DNA of 64,000 nt. Origin: CAMCTV01 sp964420985. GTDB lineage: Bacteria; Bacteroidota; Bacteroidia; Flavobacteriales_D; Sanyastnellaceae. Positions 36,008-47,293 of the stretch are shown here, one piece after another; positions within the stretch are counted from its first letter, which is position 1, and every line of letters begins with the position of its first letter. The stretch covers positions 62,001-126,000 of the forward strand of contig CAYQUT010000002.1 of assembly GCA_964420985.1 (NCBI GenBank), in the 5' to 3' direction. The position numbers and the translations under genes were made by a program. Under the pieces are notes generated by a model that saw only the letters and a program-made list of their open reading frames with translations, did not search any database and was not told the DNA's origin.

Positions 36008-36816
36008 TGCCGCATTCGGGTCCAATAGGAATATTTGATTCGGGCATTGGTGGAATGACAGTGGCTCAGGCCATTCGAAAAGCACTGCCCAATGAGCGTT
36101 TTATTTATTTTGGTGACACCGCGCACTTGCCATATGGTGATAAATCGCCAGAAAGCATTAGGCATTATGCCGCTCGTATTACCCATTTTTTGTTGGAAAA
36201 CAAATGCAAGGCGATTGTCATCGCATGCAATACTGCTAGCGCTCACGCTTTTAAGACAGTATGTGATGTTGCAGGTCCAGAGGTTCCCGTTATCAATGTC
36301 ATAGACCCTGTAGCGCAATATGTCGCTGAGAAATTCAGTAAGCAAAACATTGGAGTAATAGGAACCAAAGGAACAATAGCTTCAAGGGTATATGTCAACA
36401 GAATTGAGAAGTTGAATAAATCTCTCAAAGTGATTTCTAACGCTACCCCACTATTGGCTTCGATGATTGAAGAGGGTTTTTATAACAACAAAATTTCCCA
36501 AACCATTATCAATAGTTATTTATCCAAACCCAACTTCAAGCATATCCATGCGCTCATTTTGGCGTGCACACATTATCCTTTGATAAGAAAGGAAGTGGAT
36601 TTGTATTACAAGAAAAAAATTGAAATTATTGATAATGGGGAAGTGGCGGCCATGGCTTTGAAAGAAAACTTGGAGCAGCGAAATTTATTGAACAACAGGA
36701 AAATCAAAACAAAAGATTTGTTCGTAGTTTCAGATTACACGGATGCTTTTGAGGTTTCAACCAAAATATTTTTCGGTGAGAAAGTTGTATTAAAAACAGC
36801 CAATATCTGGAAATAA
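36007..36816 (+). CDS. murI: Glutamate racemase
   Basis: Interconverts L- and D-glutamate for peptidoglycan. 269 residues. The two catalytic cysteines are in context: Cys74 (IACNTASA) and Cys187 (LACTHYPL); the N-terminal GIFDSGIGGMTV and PYGDKSPE motifs are also present. Last gene of the uppS-bamA-ompH-ompH-murI envelope cluster. Its stop abuts the stop of the converging dehydrogenase gene with no spacer and no visible terminator. Confidence 0.96.
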   Translation: MPHSGPIGIFDSGIGGMTVAQAIRKALPNERFIYFGDTAHLPYGDKSPESIRHYAARITHFLLENKCKAIVIACNTASAHAFKTVCDVAGPEVPVINVIDPVAQYVAEKFSKQNIGVIGTKGTIASRVYVNRIEKLNKSLKVISNATPLLASMIEEGFYNNKISQTIINSYLSKPNFKHIHALILACTHYPLIRKEVDLYYKKKIEIIDNGEVAAMALKENLEQRNLLNNRKIKTKDLFVVSDYTDAFEVSTKIFFGEKVVLKTANIWK

Positions 36817-38028
36817 TTATTGGCCAGCGGCGTAATCTGAAAGGTATTCAAAGGCCGGAGTCAGTATTCCCTCATTGGTTTCCGTTCCCCCTTGTATCAT
36901 GGGATTGTTAGTATCGAGCAGTGCTGGAATAACATGTGTCATGAGTTCATTTCCAAAATCCTCTGATGCATCTCTGGGCAATTCACAAGGTAAGTTGTCA
37001 ATGGACATTACCATCACGGCTTGTTCCTCTTGCCAGTTGCATTCTTTTTTCTCAATGGGACAAAAACCAAAAAACGGTTCTGCTATTGTACTGGCTTTTA
37101 TTGTGGACGCTATTGGACCGTTAACATCACAGCTGATATCGGCAATAACCTTGCATTGATTATTAGGTTCAGCTAAATCGTCCGCGGTAATCAAAAATGG
37201 ATTTCCAGATTTCCAAAGATGACAGGCAAAATAGATATCAGACAATTTTACCCAATCCATTAAAACACTTTTGTACAATTCAGGTGATTGATAAAACTCT
37301 TTTTTATCAAATCCGCCGTCTGATATACGTTGGTAATATTGATGGGTATCCAGGTGGGTGTAAATACTTTTTGTTCCTTGATAGGTTTTGAATTCTTCTG
37401 GAGAAACGAGCTGGAGATCAAATCGTTTGATCATCTCTTCAGCGCCATGACCAACGCGACCATAGCCAGTGACCACTGCCTTGATGGGTCTTTTGAATAA
37501 ATCCGAATGAATATGCGATTCCATTTCAGTGCGATCATGACACGAAATAGGAGAAGGCAATTGAAACCAGTTGTATTTTAAACCCAAAGCCCTAAAGCCT
37601 TCAAACACCCCAACAATTCCCGCGTATCGACCAAAACCAATCACGCGCTTTCCTTGGCTGTCTTTTAATACTTCATAGTCAATCAACGTTATCTTCTTGT
37701 CCATAATTGCCTTAAGCAATTTGGCGTTATAAGGCTGCTTTTTTATGGTGTGGGAGAAAAAAAGATAAGTTTTATTGGGAATCAATTGGTCAATTGGCAC
37801 TTCTTTTACACCAATGAGGACATCGCAATCTGCAATGTTGTCTACAACATTAACGCCAGCATCTGTGTATTCTTGATCCGTGAATTTGCGTATCGAACTC
37901 GATTGGGCTACAATGGAAACGGAAGGGAATGAGCCCTTAATTTGTTGACATTGAGAAGGAGTAAGAGCTACCCTAAAGTCAGGAGGAGTTTTCCCCTCTT
38001 TGATTAATCCAATTTTTAAATCTCTCAT
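36817..38028 (-). CDS. AlaDH/PNT-type NAD(P) oxidoreductase, LYS1 (saccharopine dehydrogenase)-like
   Basis: 403 residues. The N-terminus MRDLKIGLIKEGKTPPDFRVALTP is the alanine dehydrogenase/transhydrogenase domain; a VTGYGRVGHGAEEMIKRF Rossmann motif lies near residue 190; and SPISCHDRTEMESH plus the C-terminal NPMIQGGT block resemble lysine-forming saccharopine dehydrogenase. It probably acts on an amino acid or oxo acid with NAD; lysine metabolism is the best guess but not proven. The start could be plus 38028 or 38040. A 13-bp perfect inverted repeat covers its -7 box just upstream. Confidence 0.78.
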   Translation of the reverse strand: MRDLKIGLIKEGKTPPDFRVALTPSQCQQIKGSFPSVSIVAQSSSIRKFTDQEYTDAGVNVVDNIADCDVLIGVKEVPIDQLIPNKTYLFFSHTIKKQPYNAKLLKAIMDKKITLIDYEVLKDSQGKRVIGFGRYAGIVGVFEGFRALGLKYNWFQLPSPISCHDRTEMESHIHSDLFKRPIKAVVTGYGRVGHGAEEMIKRFDLQLVSPEEFKTYQGTKSIYTHLDTHQYYQRISDGGFDKKEFYQSPELYKSVLMDWVKLSDIYFACHLWKSGNPFLITADDLAEPNNQCKVIADISCDVNGPIASTIKASTIAEPFFGFCPIEKKECNWQEEQAVMVMSIDNLPCELPRDASEDFGNELMTHVIPALLDTNNPMIQGGTETNEGILTPAFEYLSDYAAGQ

Positions 38029-38040
38029 AAATGCTGTCAT

Positions 38041-38073
38041 TGAGCGTCGCAAAAATAACGTTTGCGACGCTCA
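38041..38073 (-). promoter_or_regulatory. 13-bp perfect inverted repeat over a -7 box
   Basis: TGAGCGTCGCAAA (38041-38053), 7-base spacer, TTTGCGACGCTCA (38061-38073). On the minus strand the spacer and right arm hold TATTTTTG (plus 38050-38057), an exact TAnnTTTG, immediately before the dehydrogenase start. It could be an operator or a leader hairpin; no T run follows, so it is not a normal terminator of paaA. Confidence 0.55.
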
Positions 38074-38085
38074 GATAGCATATTA

Positions 38086-39024
38086 TTATGCGGCAGCTGC
38101 ATTCTTTTTTGCGGCTTGCTTGTTGGCATAGGCAACAGCAGCCTCTCTTACCCATGCGCCATTGTCATAGGCATTTTTTCTTGTGGCAACACGTTGTTTA
38201 TTGCAGGGTCCGTTGCCTTTAACTACCTCATTGAACTCTGTCCAATCGATTTCCCCGAAATCATAATGACCTCTTTCCTCGTTCCATTTCAAATGCGGGT
38301 CAGGTAAAGTTAAGCCTAGGTATTCAGTTTGAGATACAGACATGTCTACAAACTTCTGACGCAATTCATCATTGCTGTGACGCTTGATTCTCCATGTCAT
38401 GTTTTGCGAACTGTGCGCTGATTCTTTGTCACTTGGTCCAAACATCATCAAACTGGGCCACCACCAACGATTCAATGCATCTTGTGCCATTTGTTTTTGA
38501 GCTGGGGTTCCTTTGGCCAACGCAATCATGATTTCATAGCCTTGACGTTGATGGAAGGATTCCTCCTTACAAATTCTAATCATGGCCCTGCTGTAAGGCC
38601 CGTAACTGGTGCGTTGTAGAGAAACTTGGTTTACAATGGCAGCGCCATCAACTAACCATCCAATGGCGCCAATGTCTGCCCAGGACAATGTTGGGTAATT
38701 GAAGATACTGGAGTACTTGGCTTTCCCTGAGTTTAACTCCTCAATCAAGGTATCTCGGTCAACGCCCAAGGTCTCTGCAGCGCTGTACAAATACAATCCA
38801 TGACCACCTTCGTCTTGGACTTTAGCCAATAGTATGGCTTTTCTTCTCAGCGACGGAGCGCGTGTTATCCAATTTCCCTCAGGCAACATTCCTACAATCT
38901 CACTGTGGGCATGTTGTGCAATTTGACGAATCAAAGTTTTGCGGTATCCATCTGGCATCCAGTCCTTGGCCTCCACTTTATTTTCCGCGGCCACATAGGC
39001 TTCAAAACGTTCCAAGTTCTCCAT
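38086..39024 (-). CDS. paaA: Phenylacetyl-CoA epoxidase subunit A
   Basis: Catalytic di-iron subunit that epoxidises the ring of phenylacetyl-CoA. 312 residues. Two ExxH iron motifs are visible: DEGGH (in KVQDEGGHGLYLYSAAE) and EESFH (in ICKEESFHQRQGYE), plus the characteristic RWWWPSLMMFGP and EIDWTEFNEVVKGNGPCN segments. The C-terminus is Ala/Lys-rich. Divergent from paaE across 103 bases. The usual partners paaB, paaC and paaD, needed for an active epoxidase, are not adjacent; downstream is a dehydrogenase instead. Confidence 0.95.
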   Translation of the reverse strand: MENLERFEAYVAAENKVEAKDWMPDGYRKTLIRQIAQHAHSEIVGMLPEGNWITRAPSLRRKAILLAKVQDEGGHGLYLYSAAETLGVDRDTLIEELNSGKAKYSSIFNYPTLSWADIGAIGWLVDGAAIVNQVSLQRTSYGPYSRAMIRICKEESFHQRQGYEIMIALAKGTPAQKQMAQDALNRWWWPSLMMFGPSDKESAHSSQNMTWRIKRHSNDELRQKFVDMSVSQTEYLGLTLPDPHLKWNEERGHYDFGEIDWTEFNEVVKGNGPCNKQRVATRKNAYDNGAWVREAAVAYANKQAAKKNAAAA

Positions 39025-39029
39025 GATTA

Positions 39030-39051
39030 CTTAAAATTTTAAGCAATGTTA
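39030..39051. promoter_or_regulatory. Palindrome and -7-like box between paaA and paaE
   Basis: CTTAAAATTTTAAG (39030-39043) is a 14-bp perfect palindrome 5 bases before paaA; next to it a minus-strand TAACATTG (plus 39044-39051) is one base off TAnnTTTG. On the plus side TATTTTCG (39116-39123) is one base off and lies 4 bases before paaE. AT-rich palindromes arise by chance, so support is weak. Confidence 0.3.
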
Positions 39052-39127
39052 GGAAAGGAAAGCTTAATCAGGATAGGAATTGGCCAAAATCATCAAAAAA
39101 AATGATCAAAGCACTTATTTTCGCAGC

Positions 39128-40198
39128 ATGGCAAGACCCGTTTTTCATTCTCTTCGCGTTCATGAAGTGCGCAGAGAGACCTCAGATTCTGTTTCAGTAG
39201 CCTTTCAAATTCCCGTTGAATTGAGAGAGGCCTTTCAATATCAACCGGGTCAGTATTTGACTTTAAGAACAACCATTGATGGTCAAGACATCAGAAGGTC
39301 CTACTCCATTTGCAGCGCACCCTTTGAGAGTCTGTGCCGTGTGGCCATAAAAAAAGTGGATGGAGGGGTTTTCAGCTCTTGGGCCAATGAACATCTGAAT
39401 GCCGGTATGGAATTGCAAGTCATGACACCGATGGGACATTTCACCACACAAATAGAAGAGTCCAATGCTAAGCATTATCTTTTTATTGGAGCGGGAAGTG
39501 GTGTAACACCTTTGATTTCGTTGGCAAAAACCATTTTGAGAAATGAACCCCAAAGTAGTGTGTCCATGATCCTTGGCAATCGTCAATTTCACAGCATCAT
39601 TTTCAGGGATGAACTAGAGGATTTGAAAGATCTTTACCTAGGTCGTTTCAGAATGTTTCATGTCTTGAGCAGTGAGCCCAATGATGTTACCTTGTTGCAT
39701 GGAAGAATTGACAATGAAAAAATAGAAGGATTCTTAAGAACTTTTCTTGCTTATCCACCCATAGACGAGGTATTTCTATGTGGACCGCAAGCCATGACAG
39801 AGGGAGCCCGTGATTTGTTTTTATCTAAAGGAATGAATCCTGAATGCGTTCATTTGGAATTGTTTGGTACTGCATTGCCCCAGGGAGCCGCAAAAAAAGT
39901 TGTTCTAGAAGACAAAGGGGAAATGTGTGAGGTGTCTGTGATTTTTGACGGACAACAAACGGATTTTAAAATGCCAAAAACCCAAGCCGTGTTGGATGCT
40001 GCGCAGGCAGCGGGTGTCGATATTCCATTCAGTTGCAAAGGAGGAATGTGCTGTACTTGTCGCGCCAAAGTTATGGATGGCAAGGCTGAAATGATAGTCA
40101 ATTATGCGCTAGAGCCAGGTGAAGTAGAGTCAGGGTATGTGCTTACTTGTCAAGCTTTGCCCAAATCGGACAAGTTGATTGTGGACTTTGATCAATAA
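39128..40198 (+). CDS. paaE: Phenylacetyl-CoA epoxidase reductase subunit E
   Basis: Passes electrons from NADPH through FAD and a [2Fe-2S] cluster to the epoxidase. 356 residues from the ATG at 39128 (a TTG at 39080 adds an unlikely leader). FAD domain with RRSYSICSAP, NAD domain with FIGAGSGVTPLISLAKTIL and FLCGPQAM, then a C-terminal plant-type ferredoxin with Cys303, Cys308, Cys311 and a later Cys in LTCQA. Divergent from paaA, so both can share control. Confidence 0.92.
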   Translation: MARPVFHSLRVHEVRRETSDSVSVAFQIPVELREAFQYQPGQYLTLRTTIDGQDIRRSYSICSAPFESLCRVAIKKVDGGVFSSWANEHLNAGMELQVMTPMGHFTTQIEESNAKHYLFIGAGSGVTPLISLAKTILRNEPQSSVSMILGNRQFHSIIFRDELEDLKDLYLGRFRMFHVLSSEPNDVTLLHGRIDNEKIEGFLRTFLAYPPIDEVFLCGPQAMTEGARDLFLSKGMNPECVHLELFGTALPQGAAKKVVLEDKGEMCEVSVIFDGQQTDFKMPKTQAVLDAAQAAGVDIPFSCKGGMCCTCRAKVMDGKAEMIVNYALEPGEVESGYVLTCQALPKSDKLIVDFDQ

Positions 40199-40207
40199 AA
40201 AATAGTA

Positions 40208-40234
40208 TTGATGCCTGCTCTCCATGTAAATTTG
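40208..40234 (+). promoter_or_regulatory. Promoter before valS
   Basis: TTG at 40208-40210, 16-base spacer, TAAATTTG at 40227-40234, an exact -7 box that ends 4 bases before the valS ATG; the transcript would be almost leaderless. Confidence 0.4.
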
Positions 40235-40238
40235 TGAC

Positions 40239-42854
<2,616 letters not shown>

Positions 42855-42897
42855 CTCGGTATAATTACGGATTGGCCATTGAAAAAAAGAAAATAGT

Positions 42898-42927
42898 TTT
42901 GAGAACATCACTAACCGCTTATATTTG
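42898..42927 (+). promoter_or_regulatory. Promoter for the M43 protease gene
   Basis: TTTG at 42898-42901, 18-base spacer, TATATTTG at 42920-42927; 18 bases later is the ATG at 42946. Confidence 0.6.
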
Positions 42928-42945
42928 CGATTACGACGAAAAATT

Positions 42946-45681
42946 ATGAAAAAGATATATTCTTTGATTGCAGCGTTGCTAACATTGACAACGCTTACTA
43001 CTTGGTCACAACATGTGCATGATTTCAAATGTGGACATGCCCATCAACATGCCAAGTTGTTGCAGGAAAACCCTCAAATTGCCCAATGGCAGGCTCTTTC
43101 GGACCTTTACATTGCAGAGTTTTTGAGGAATAATCCAGGATTGGATCGAAACGATTCAACTCAGATTTACACTATTCCTGTTGTGTTTCACATCATTCAC
43201 AATTTTGGTCCTGAGAACATTCCAAACGAGAATGTTTACAATCAGGTAGCCATTTTAAACCGTGATTATCAAAAGTTGAATGCGGACACAAGTGTTGTTG
43301 TCAATGCTTTCCGTTCAAAGATTGCCAATTGTGGATTTCAGTTTAAGCTAGCCACCATTGACCCTATGGGCAACTGTACCAACGGTATTGATCGCATCGT
43401 TTCTCCTTTGACCAATATCGGTTCCGATATTGCCAAGTTGAATCCATGGCCAAGACATAAGTATCTGAACGTTTGGGTTGTCAACAACATGGAAGATGGA
43501 GTAGCGGGTTATGCTTTCTACCCTTCCGCTGTAGCAGACCCTTTCTCAGCATGGAGAGATGGAATTATTATTCGTTACAACTACATTGGGGCTTTGTCCC
43601 CTTCAAGTCCCGGCACAAGCCGTGCATTGACGCATGAAATTGGTCACTGGTTAGATTTGTCTCACACATGGGGCAATACCAATGATCCAGAAGTTGAGTG
43701 CGGTGATGATAATGTTGAGGATACACCTCCAACAGCGGGTCATGACAACTGTGGTAATGTAGTGGATTACGAATGTGATACGGAGACATTGCCTTTGACC
43801 AATGAAACCAATCAATCTGTTTATGTTTTCACTGGTTTCACTGCAGCGCAAGGCACTGCTGATTCTGTAGCTGTACCAGCGATGGAAGACGGTGGAATTG
43901 TCTTTTCGAATTTCACGGCCAACGGAGTTGCTGAGGCTACTTCAGAAAATGATAAGTTTTCTTTTGCAGGTTGGGATTTGGGAGCCAATAATGGTTTAAC
44001 CAGTTATCCCAATTTAACGGGAGTGATTAATACAGGGAAATACTACGAGTTTACAGTAAGTGATGATATCACGCAGTTGATGAACATGACAGCCTTGACT
44101 TTTGATGTGTCGAGAAGCGTTGATGGTCCAAGAACTTTCTCAGTGCGTTCAAGTGTAGATAATTTTACCTCGAACATAACTGGTTCAATTAATCCAGCCA
44201 ATCCCGGTTTAAGTGTTCAAGGAAGCAATATTTTCTTCATAACTGGAGATAATGCAACCCAGCAAACGGGTTCAAGAATAACATTGGGTGGAAACAATTT
44301 TGCTTTGAATGATGGTTCAATCACCTTCAGAATCTATGCATGGAATGCTGAAAGTTCAAATGGAAATTTTGCAGTGGACAACGTGGCATTGATAGGATCC
44401 TACGGAACCATCGAGAATGTTCAAAATTATATGGAGTATTCTTACTGCTCTAGTATGTTCACACATGGTCAAAAAGAGCGTATGATTGGCGCTTTGAATG
44501 TGCCCATCGCCAGTCGCAATAATTTATGGAGTGCAGAAAATTTAGCAGCTACAGGTACGGATGGAATCAATGATTTGTCTTGTGCGCCAACTGCAGACTT
44601 TTACCCTGAATTTAATATTGCTTGCGAGGGCAGTAATGTTCAGTTCTTTGATTATTCCTCCGATGCTGACGCAACTACTTGGTCTTGGACTTTCCAAGAT
44701 GCTACACCAGCAACAAGCACCGCTCAAAACCCAACTGTTGTTTTCAACGAGTTTGGTTGGAAGACCGTTACCCTTACTGCTGGTAATGCCAATGGAACGA
44801 CAACCACTACCAATACCATGGCCATCTATGTTACACCAACTTCATGGTGGGAAATCCCCGGTGTTTTGCAAGAGAATTGCACGTCAAATCCATTCTCCTA
44901 TTTTGGTTGGAAGTCATATAACATAGCAGGCAACAACACTGATTTCGCTCATATCGCGAGTGTTGGTTTTGGTTCAGCAAACGGAGCCATTATTTTGGAC
45001 AATGCCAATGCAGAGGCTTCACCAAACGGAATGATTGGATTTGATTCAGACGAATTGGTTTCACCTGCAATGGATTTAAATGTTTTGTCTGGAGGTAAAT
45101 TGACATTCCGTTACGCCTATTCAACGGGAGCTTTGACAGAAGCCGATATTACAGAATCTTTGGAGGTTTGGTCAAGTCGTGATTGTGGCGAGACTTGGCA
45201 GTTGCGTACAACCATTGATGGAACTGATTTGGTAACAGCTGGTGCTGGCGCGTCTTATTTTGTTCCCAATACTTCAACGCATTGGGGATACAAAGAGGTG
45301 ACCATCCCTTCAACTTATGAAACTGAAAATGTACGATTCAAATTTGTATTTAATTCTTCTATGTTCAGCAATAACTTGTACTTGGATGATATCAACATCA
45401 CCGGTACTGTTGGTTTGGATGAGTTTGGAAAGCGCCGTCAGTTCAGCGTATATCCCAATCCTACAAGCGATGTATTGAATGTTGAGTTGCCAACTGATGG
45501 AGGTGTTTACACATCATTGAATGTGTTGGATTTATCTGGCCGTGTGGTTTATACACAAAACATCACGGCTCAATCGAAATTACAGATTTCTACATCCGTT
45601 TTGGCTGCAGGAATGTATGTGATTGAGCTCAATGGTACCACAGGTAAAGTGTCTCAACAATTCATGAAGGGTATTGAATAA
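42946..45681 (+). CDS. M43 (pappalysin-type) metalloprotease with PKD domain and T9SS sorting domain
   Basis: 911 residues from the ATG at 42946, which opens a signal peptide ending near TWSQ. The zinc site HEIGHWLDLSH lies at 230-240. The Met-turn NYMEYSYCSSMFTHGQKERM is at about 494-513, some 250 residues later rather than the usual 50-60: a beta-rich stretch (about 278-484, with GKYYEFTVSD and RTFSVRSSVDNF) interrupts the catalytic domain. Then follow a PKD domain (about 547-630, with DADATTWSWTF), a second beta-sandwich (about 640-825), and a type A C-terminal sorting domain (833-911, FSVYPNPTSDVLNVE ... AAGMYVIEL). The protein would be exported by Sec, then across the outer membrane by T9SS. 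Substrates are unknown. Confidence 0.9.
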   Translation: MKKIYSLIAALLTLTTLTTWSQHVHDFKCGHAHQHAKLLQENPQIAQWQALSDLYIAEFLRNNPGLDRNDSTQIYTIPVVFHIIHNFGPENIPNENVYNQVAILNRDYQKLNADTSVVVNAFRSKIANCGFQFKLATIDPMGNCTNGIDRIVSPLTNIGSDIAKLNPWPRHKYLNVWVVNNMEDGVAGYAFYPSAVADPFSAWRDGIIIRYNYIGALSPSSPGTSRALTHEIGHWLDLSHTWGNTNDPEVECGDDNVEDTPPTAGHDNCGNVVDYECDTETLPLTNETNQSVYVFTGFTAAQGTADSVAVPAMEDGGIVFSNFTANGVAEATSENDKFSFAGWDLGANNGLTSYPNLTGVINTGKYYEFTVSDDITQLMNMTALTFDVSRSVDGPRTFSVRSSVDNFTSNITGSINPANPGLSVQGSNIFFITGDNATQQTGSRITLGGNNFALNDGSITFRIYAWNAESSNGNFAVDNVALIGSYGTIENVQNYMEYSYCSSMFTHGQKERMIGALNVPIASRNNLWSAENLAATGTDGINDLSCAPTADFYPEFNIACEGSNVQFFDYSSDADATTWSWTFQDATPATSTAQNPTVVFNEFGWKTVTLTAGNANGTTTTTNTMAIYVTPTSWWEIPGVLQENCTSNPFSYFGWKSYNIAGNNTDFAHIASVGFGSANGAIILDNANAEASPNGMIGFDSDELVSPAMDLNVLSGGKLTFRYAYSTGALTEADITESLEVWSSRDCGETWQLRTTIDGTDLVTAGAGASYFVPNTSTHWGYKEVTIPSTYETENVRFKFVFNSSMFSNNLYLDDINITGTVGLDEFGKRRQFSVYPNPTSDVLNVELPTDGGVYTSLNVLDLSGRVVYTQNITAQSKLQISTSVLAAGMYVIELNGTTGKVSQQFMKGIE

Positions 45682-45698
45682 TGAAACGATAGATATTG

Positions 45699-45727
45699 AA
45701 AAAGGCCGTCACTGACGGCCTTTTTTA
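45699..45727. terminator. Bidirectional terminator, M43 gene and hemL operon
   Basis: AAAAAGGCCGTC / GACGGCCTTTTTT with ACT loop (45711-45713). It ends both the protease transcript and the long minus-strand rimP-hemL operon. Confidence 0.9.
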
Positions 45728-45746
45728 TTGAGAAAAACAATATTAT

Positions 45747-47042
45747 TTATTGGAAGACAGAGTGAAGAGCCACTTTAAAGGCCTCAATTGTTTTGGACAA
45801 ATCATCCATCGTGTGAGATGCGGAGATGAACCCAACTTCATAGCCACTAGGGCCAAGATATACGCCTTGCTCTAATAGCGCTGCATGAAGTGGCGCAAAG
45901 CGTTTCACTTCTTCAGCGTTGATTTCCTTCATTGATCTTACGGCGTCTGCAAAACCAAAAGACAACCAAAAGATGGATCCTACAGAGAATATTTTGAAAG
46001 CATAGTTATGCTCAATCGCAAAGGCATTGATTGCATTGACCATGTAATCTGTTTTCTCTTTGAGATCATGATAAAAATTGGGAGCTAAACAGGCCTTTAA
46101 TTGAGCGATTCCAGCAGCCATGGCTACAGGGTTACCACTTAAGGTTCCTGCTTGATAGACAGGACCATCAGGTGCTACCTTTGACATGATTTCTGCCGAT
46201 GAAGCGTAAGCACCTACCGGCATTCCACCGCCTATGATTTTACCGAAAGCCATGACATCGGGTTGAATCCCATAATATCCAGCAGCTCCCTCAAATCCAA
46301 CTCTAAATCCAGATATGACTTCATCAAAAAGAAGCACGATGCCTTCTCTGGTGCAAATGGTCCTCAAATCCCGAAGAAACTGAACATTTTGAATCAAGAG
46401 TCCATTATTGGCTGGAATGGGTTCAATGGCAATTACAGCAATTTGATTTTTATAAGTTTCAATTGCATTTTCAACGGATTGAATGTCATTTAATGGAAGG
46501 ACAATAGTTTCCTTAGCGTACGACTCAGGAATACCCGCTGAATCAGAAGTACCTAAAGTGGCCAGTCCGCTTCCCGCTTTTACCAATAGACTATCGACGT
46601 GGCCGTGATAGCATCCTTCGAACTTGATGATTTTATCTCTTCCAGTGTATCCTCTTGCAAGACGAATGGCGCTCATTGCCGCTTCTGTTCCGCTACTTAC
46701 AAATCGGATTTTTTCGATGTACCTGTGGTTGGAAAGGATCAATGTGGCCAGCTCATTTTCAAGTAATGTAGGCGCGCCAAAACTGCTTCCTTTTGCCACG
46801 GCATTGCCAATGGCTTCCACAACTTGATCTTGTGCATGTCCTAGAATGAGCGGCCCCCATGAACAGCAATAATCAATGTATTCATTGCCATCAATGTCCC
46901 ATACGTGCGAACCTTTACCTCTATCAAAAAAAATGGGATTTCCTCCTACGGATTTGAATGCCCTAACAGGTGAATTGACTCCACCAGGAAACAAGGCTTT
47001 TGCTACTTCAAAAGCCTCATTGGATTTATTTCTAAGCCTCAT
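45747..47042 (-). CDS. hemL: Glutamate-1-semialdehyde 2,1-aminomutase
   Basis: Makes 5-aminolevulinate for haem from glutamate-1-semialdehyde with PLP. 431 residues. The PLP lysine is Lys268 in MAFGKIIGGGMPVGAY; LFDEVISGFRVG and VSSGTEAAMSAIRLARGYTGR are further signature segments. Last gene of the rimP-nusA-infB-pssA-purS-hemL run, with a 4-base overlap with purS. Haem demand in this organism is high given the multihaem act genes, but the operon link is probably just historical. Confidence 0.97.
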   Translation of the reverse strand: MRLRNKSNEAFEVAKALFPGGVNSPVRAFKSVGGNPIFFDRGKGSHVWDIDGNEYIDYCCSWGPLILGHAQDQVVEAIGNAVAKGSSFGAPTLLENELATLILSNHRYIEKIRFVSSGTEAAMSAIRLARGYTGRDKIIKFEGCYHGHVDSLLVKAGSGLATLGTSDSAGIPESYAKETIVLPLNDIQSVENAIETYKNQIAVIAIEPIPANNGLLIQNVQFLRDLRTICTREGIVLLFDEVISGFRVGFEGAAGYYGIQPDVMAFGKIIGGGMPVGAYASSAEIMSKVAPDGPVYQAGTLSGNPVAMAAGIAQLKACLAPNFYHDLKEKTDYMVNAINAFAIEHNYAFKIFSVGSIFWLSFGFADAVRSMKEINAEEVKRFAPLHAALLEQGVYLGPSGYEVGFISASHTMDDLSKTIEAFKVALHSVFQ

Positions 47043-47293
47043 GCTATTTCTTCAATAACAAAGCGGTATTGCTCCATTATTGCATTGCAGAGCAATTTTT
47101 GACAAGCTTGATCAATCATTTCAGCAGCGGCATCTTTTGAATCCGCCTCAATCCATACGGTCATGTGTTTGCCAATACGGACATTGCTGATTTGGTTTAA
47201 CCCCAGATTACCCATGGCTGATGTAACAGCTTTTCCTTGAGGGTCCAATAATGCGTCCAACGGCATTACATCAATTTCTGCTTTAAATTTCAT
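47039..47293 (-). CDS. purS: Phosphoribosylformylglycinamidine synthase subunit PurS
   Basis: 84-residue small subunit that bridges PurL and PurQ in purine synthesis. The MKFKAEIDVMPLDALLDPQGKAV start and NQISNVRIGKHMTVWIEA strand are diagnostic. Its presence implies the three-part enzyme rather than the single long PurL used by many Flavobacteriia; purL and purQ are not in the window. Overlaps both pssA and hemL by 4 bases. Confidence 0.93.
   Translation of the reverse strand: MKFKAEIDVMPLDALLDPQGKAVTSAMGNLGLNQISNVRIGKHMTVWIEADSKDAAAEMIDQACQKLLCNAIMEQYRFVIEEIA

Noticed and set aside
40191..40213. ATCAAT-N10-ATTGAT inverted repeat after paaE
   Set aside because: Short AT-rich arms, no T run and no GC core; not convincing as a terminator, and as an operator it is at chance level.
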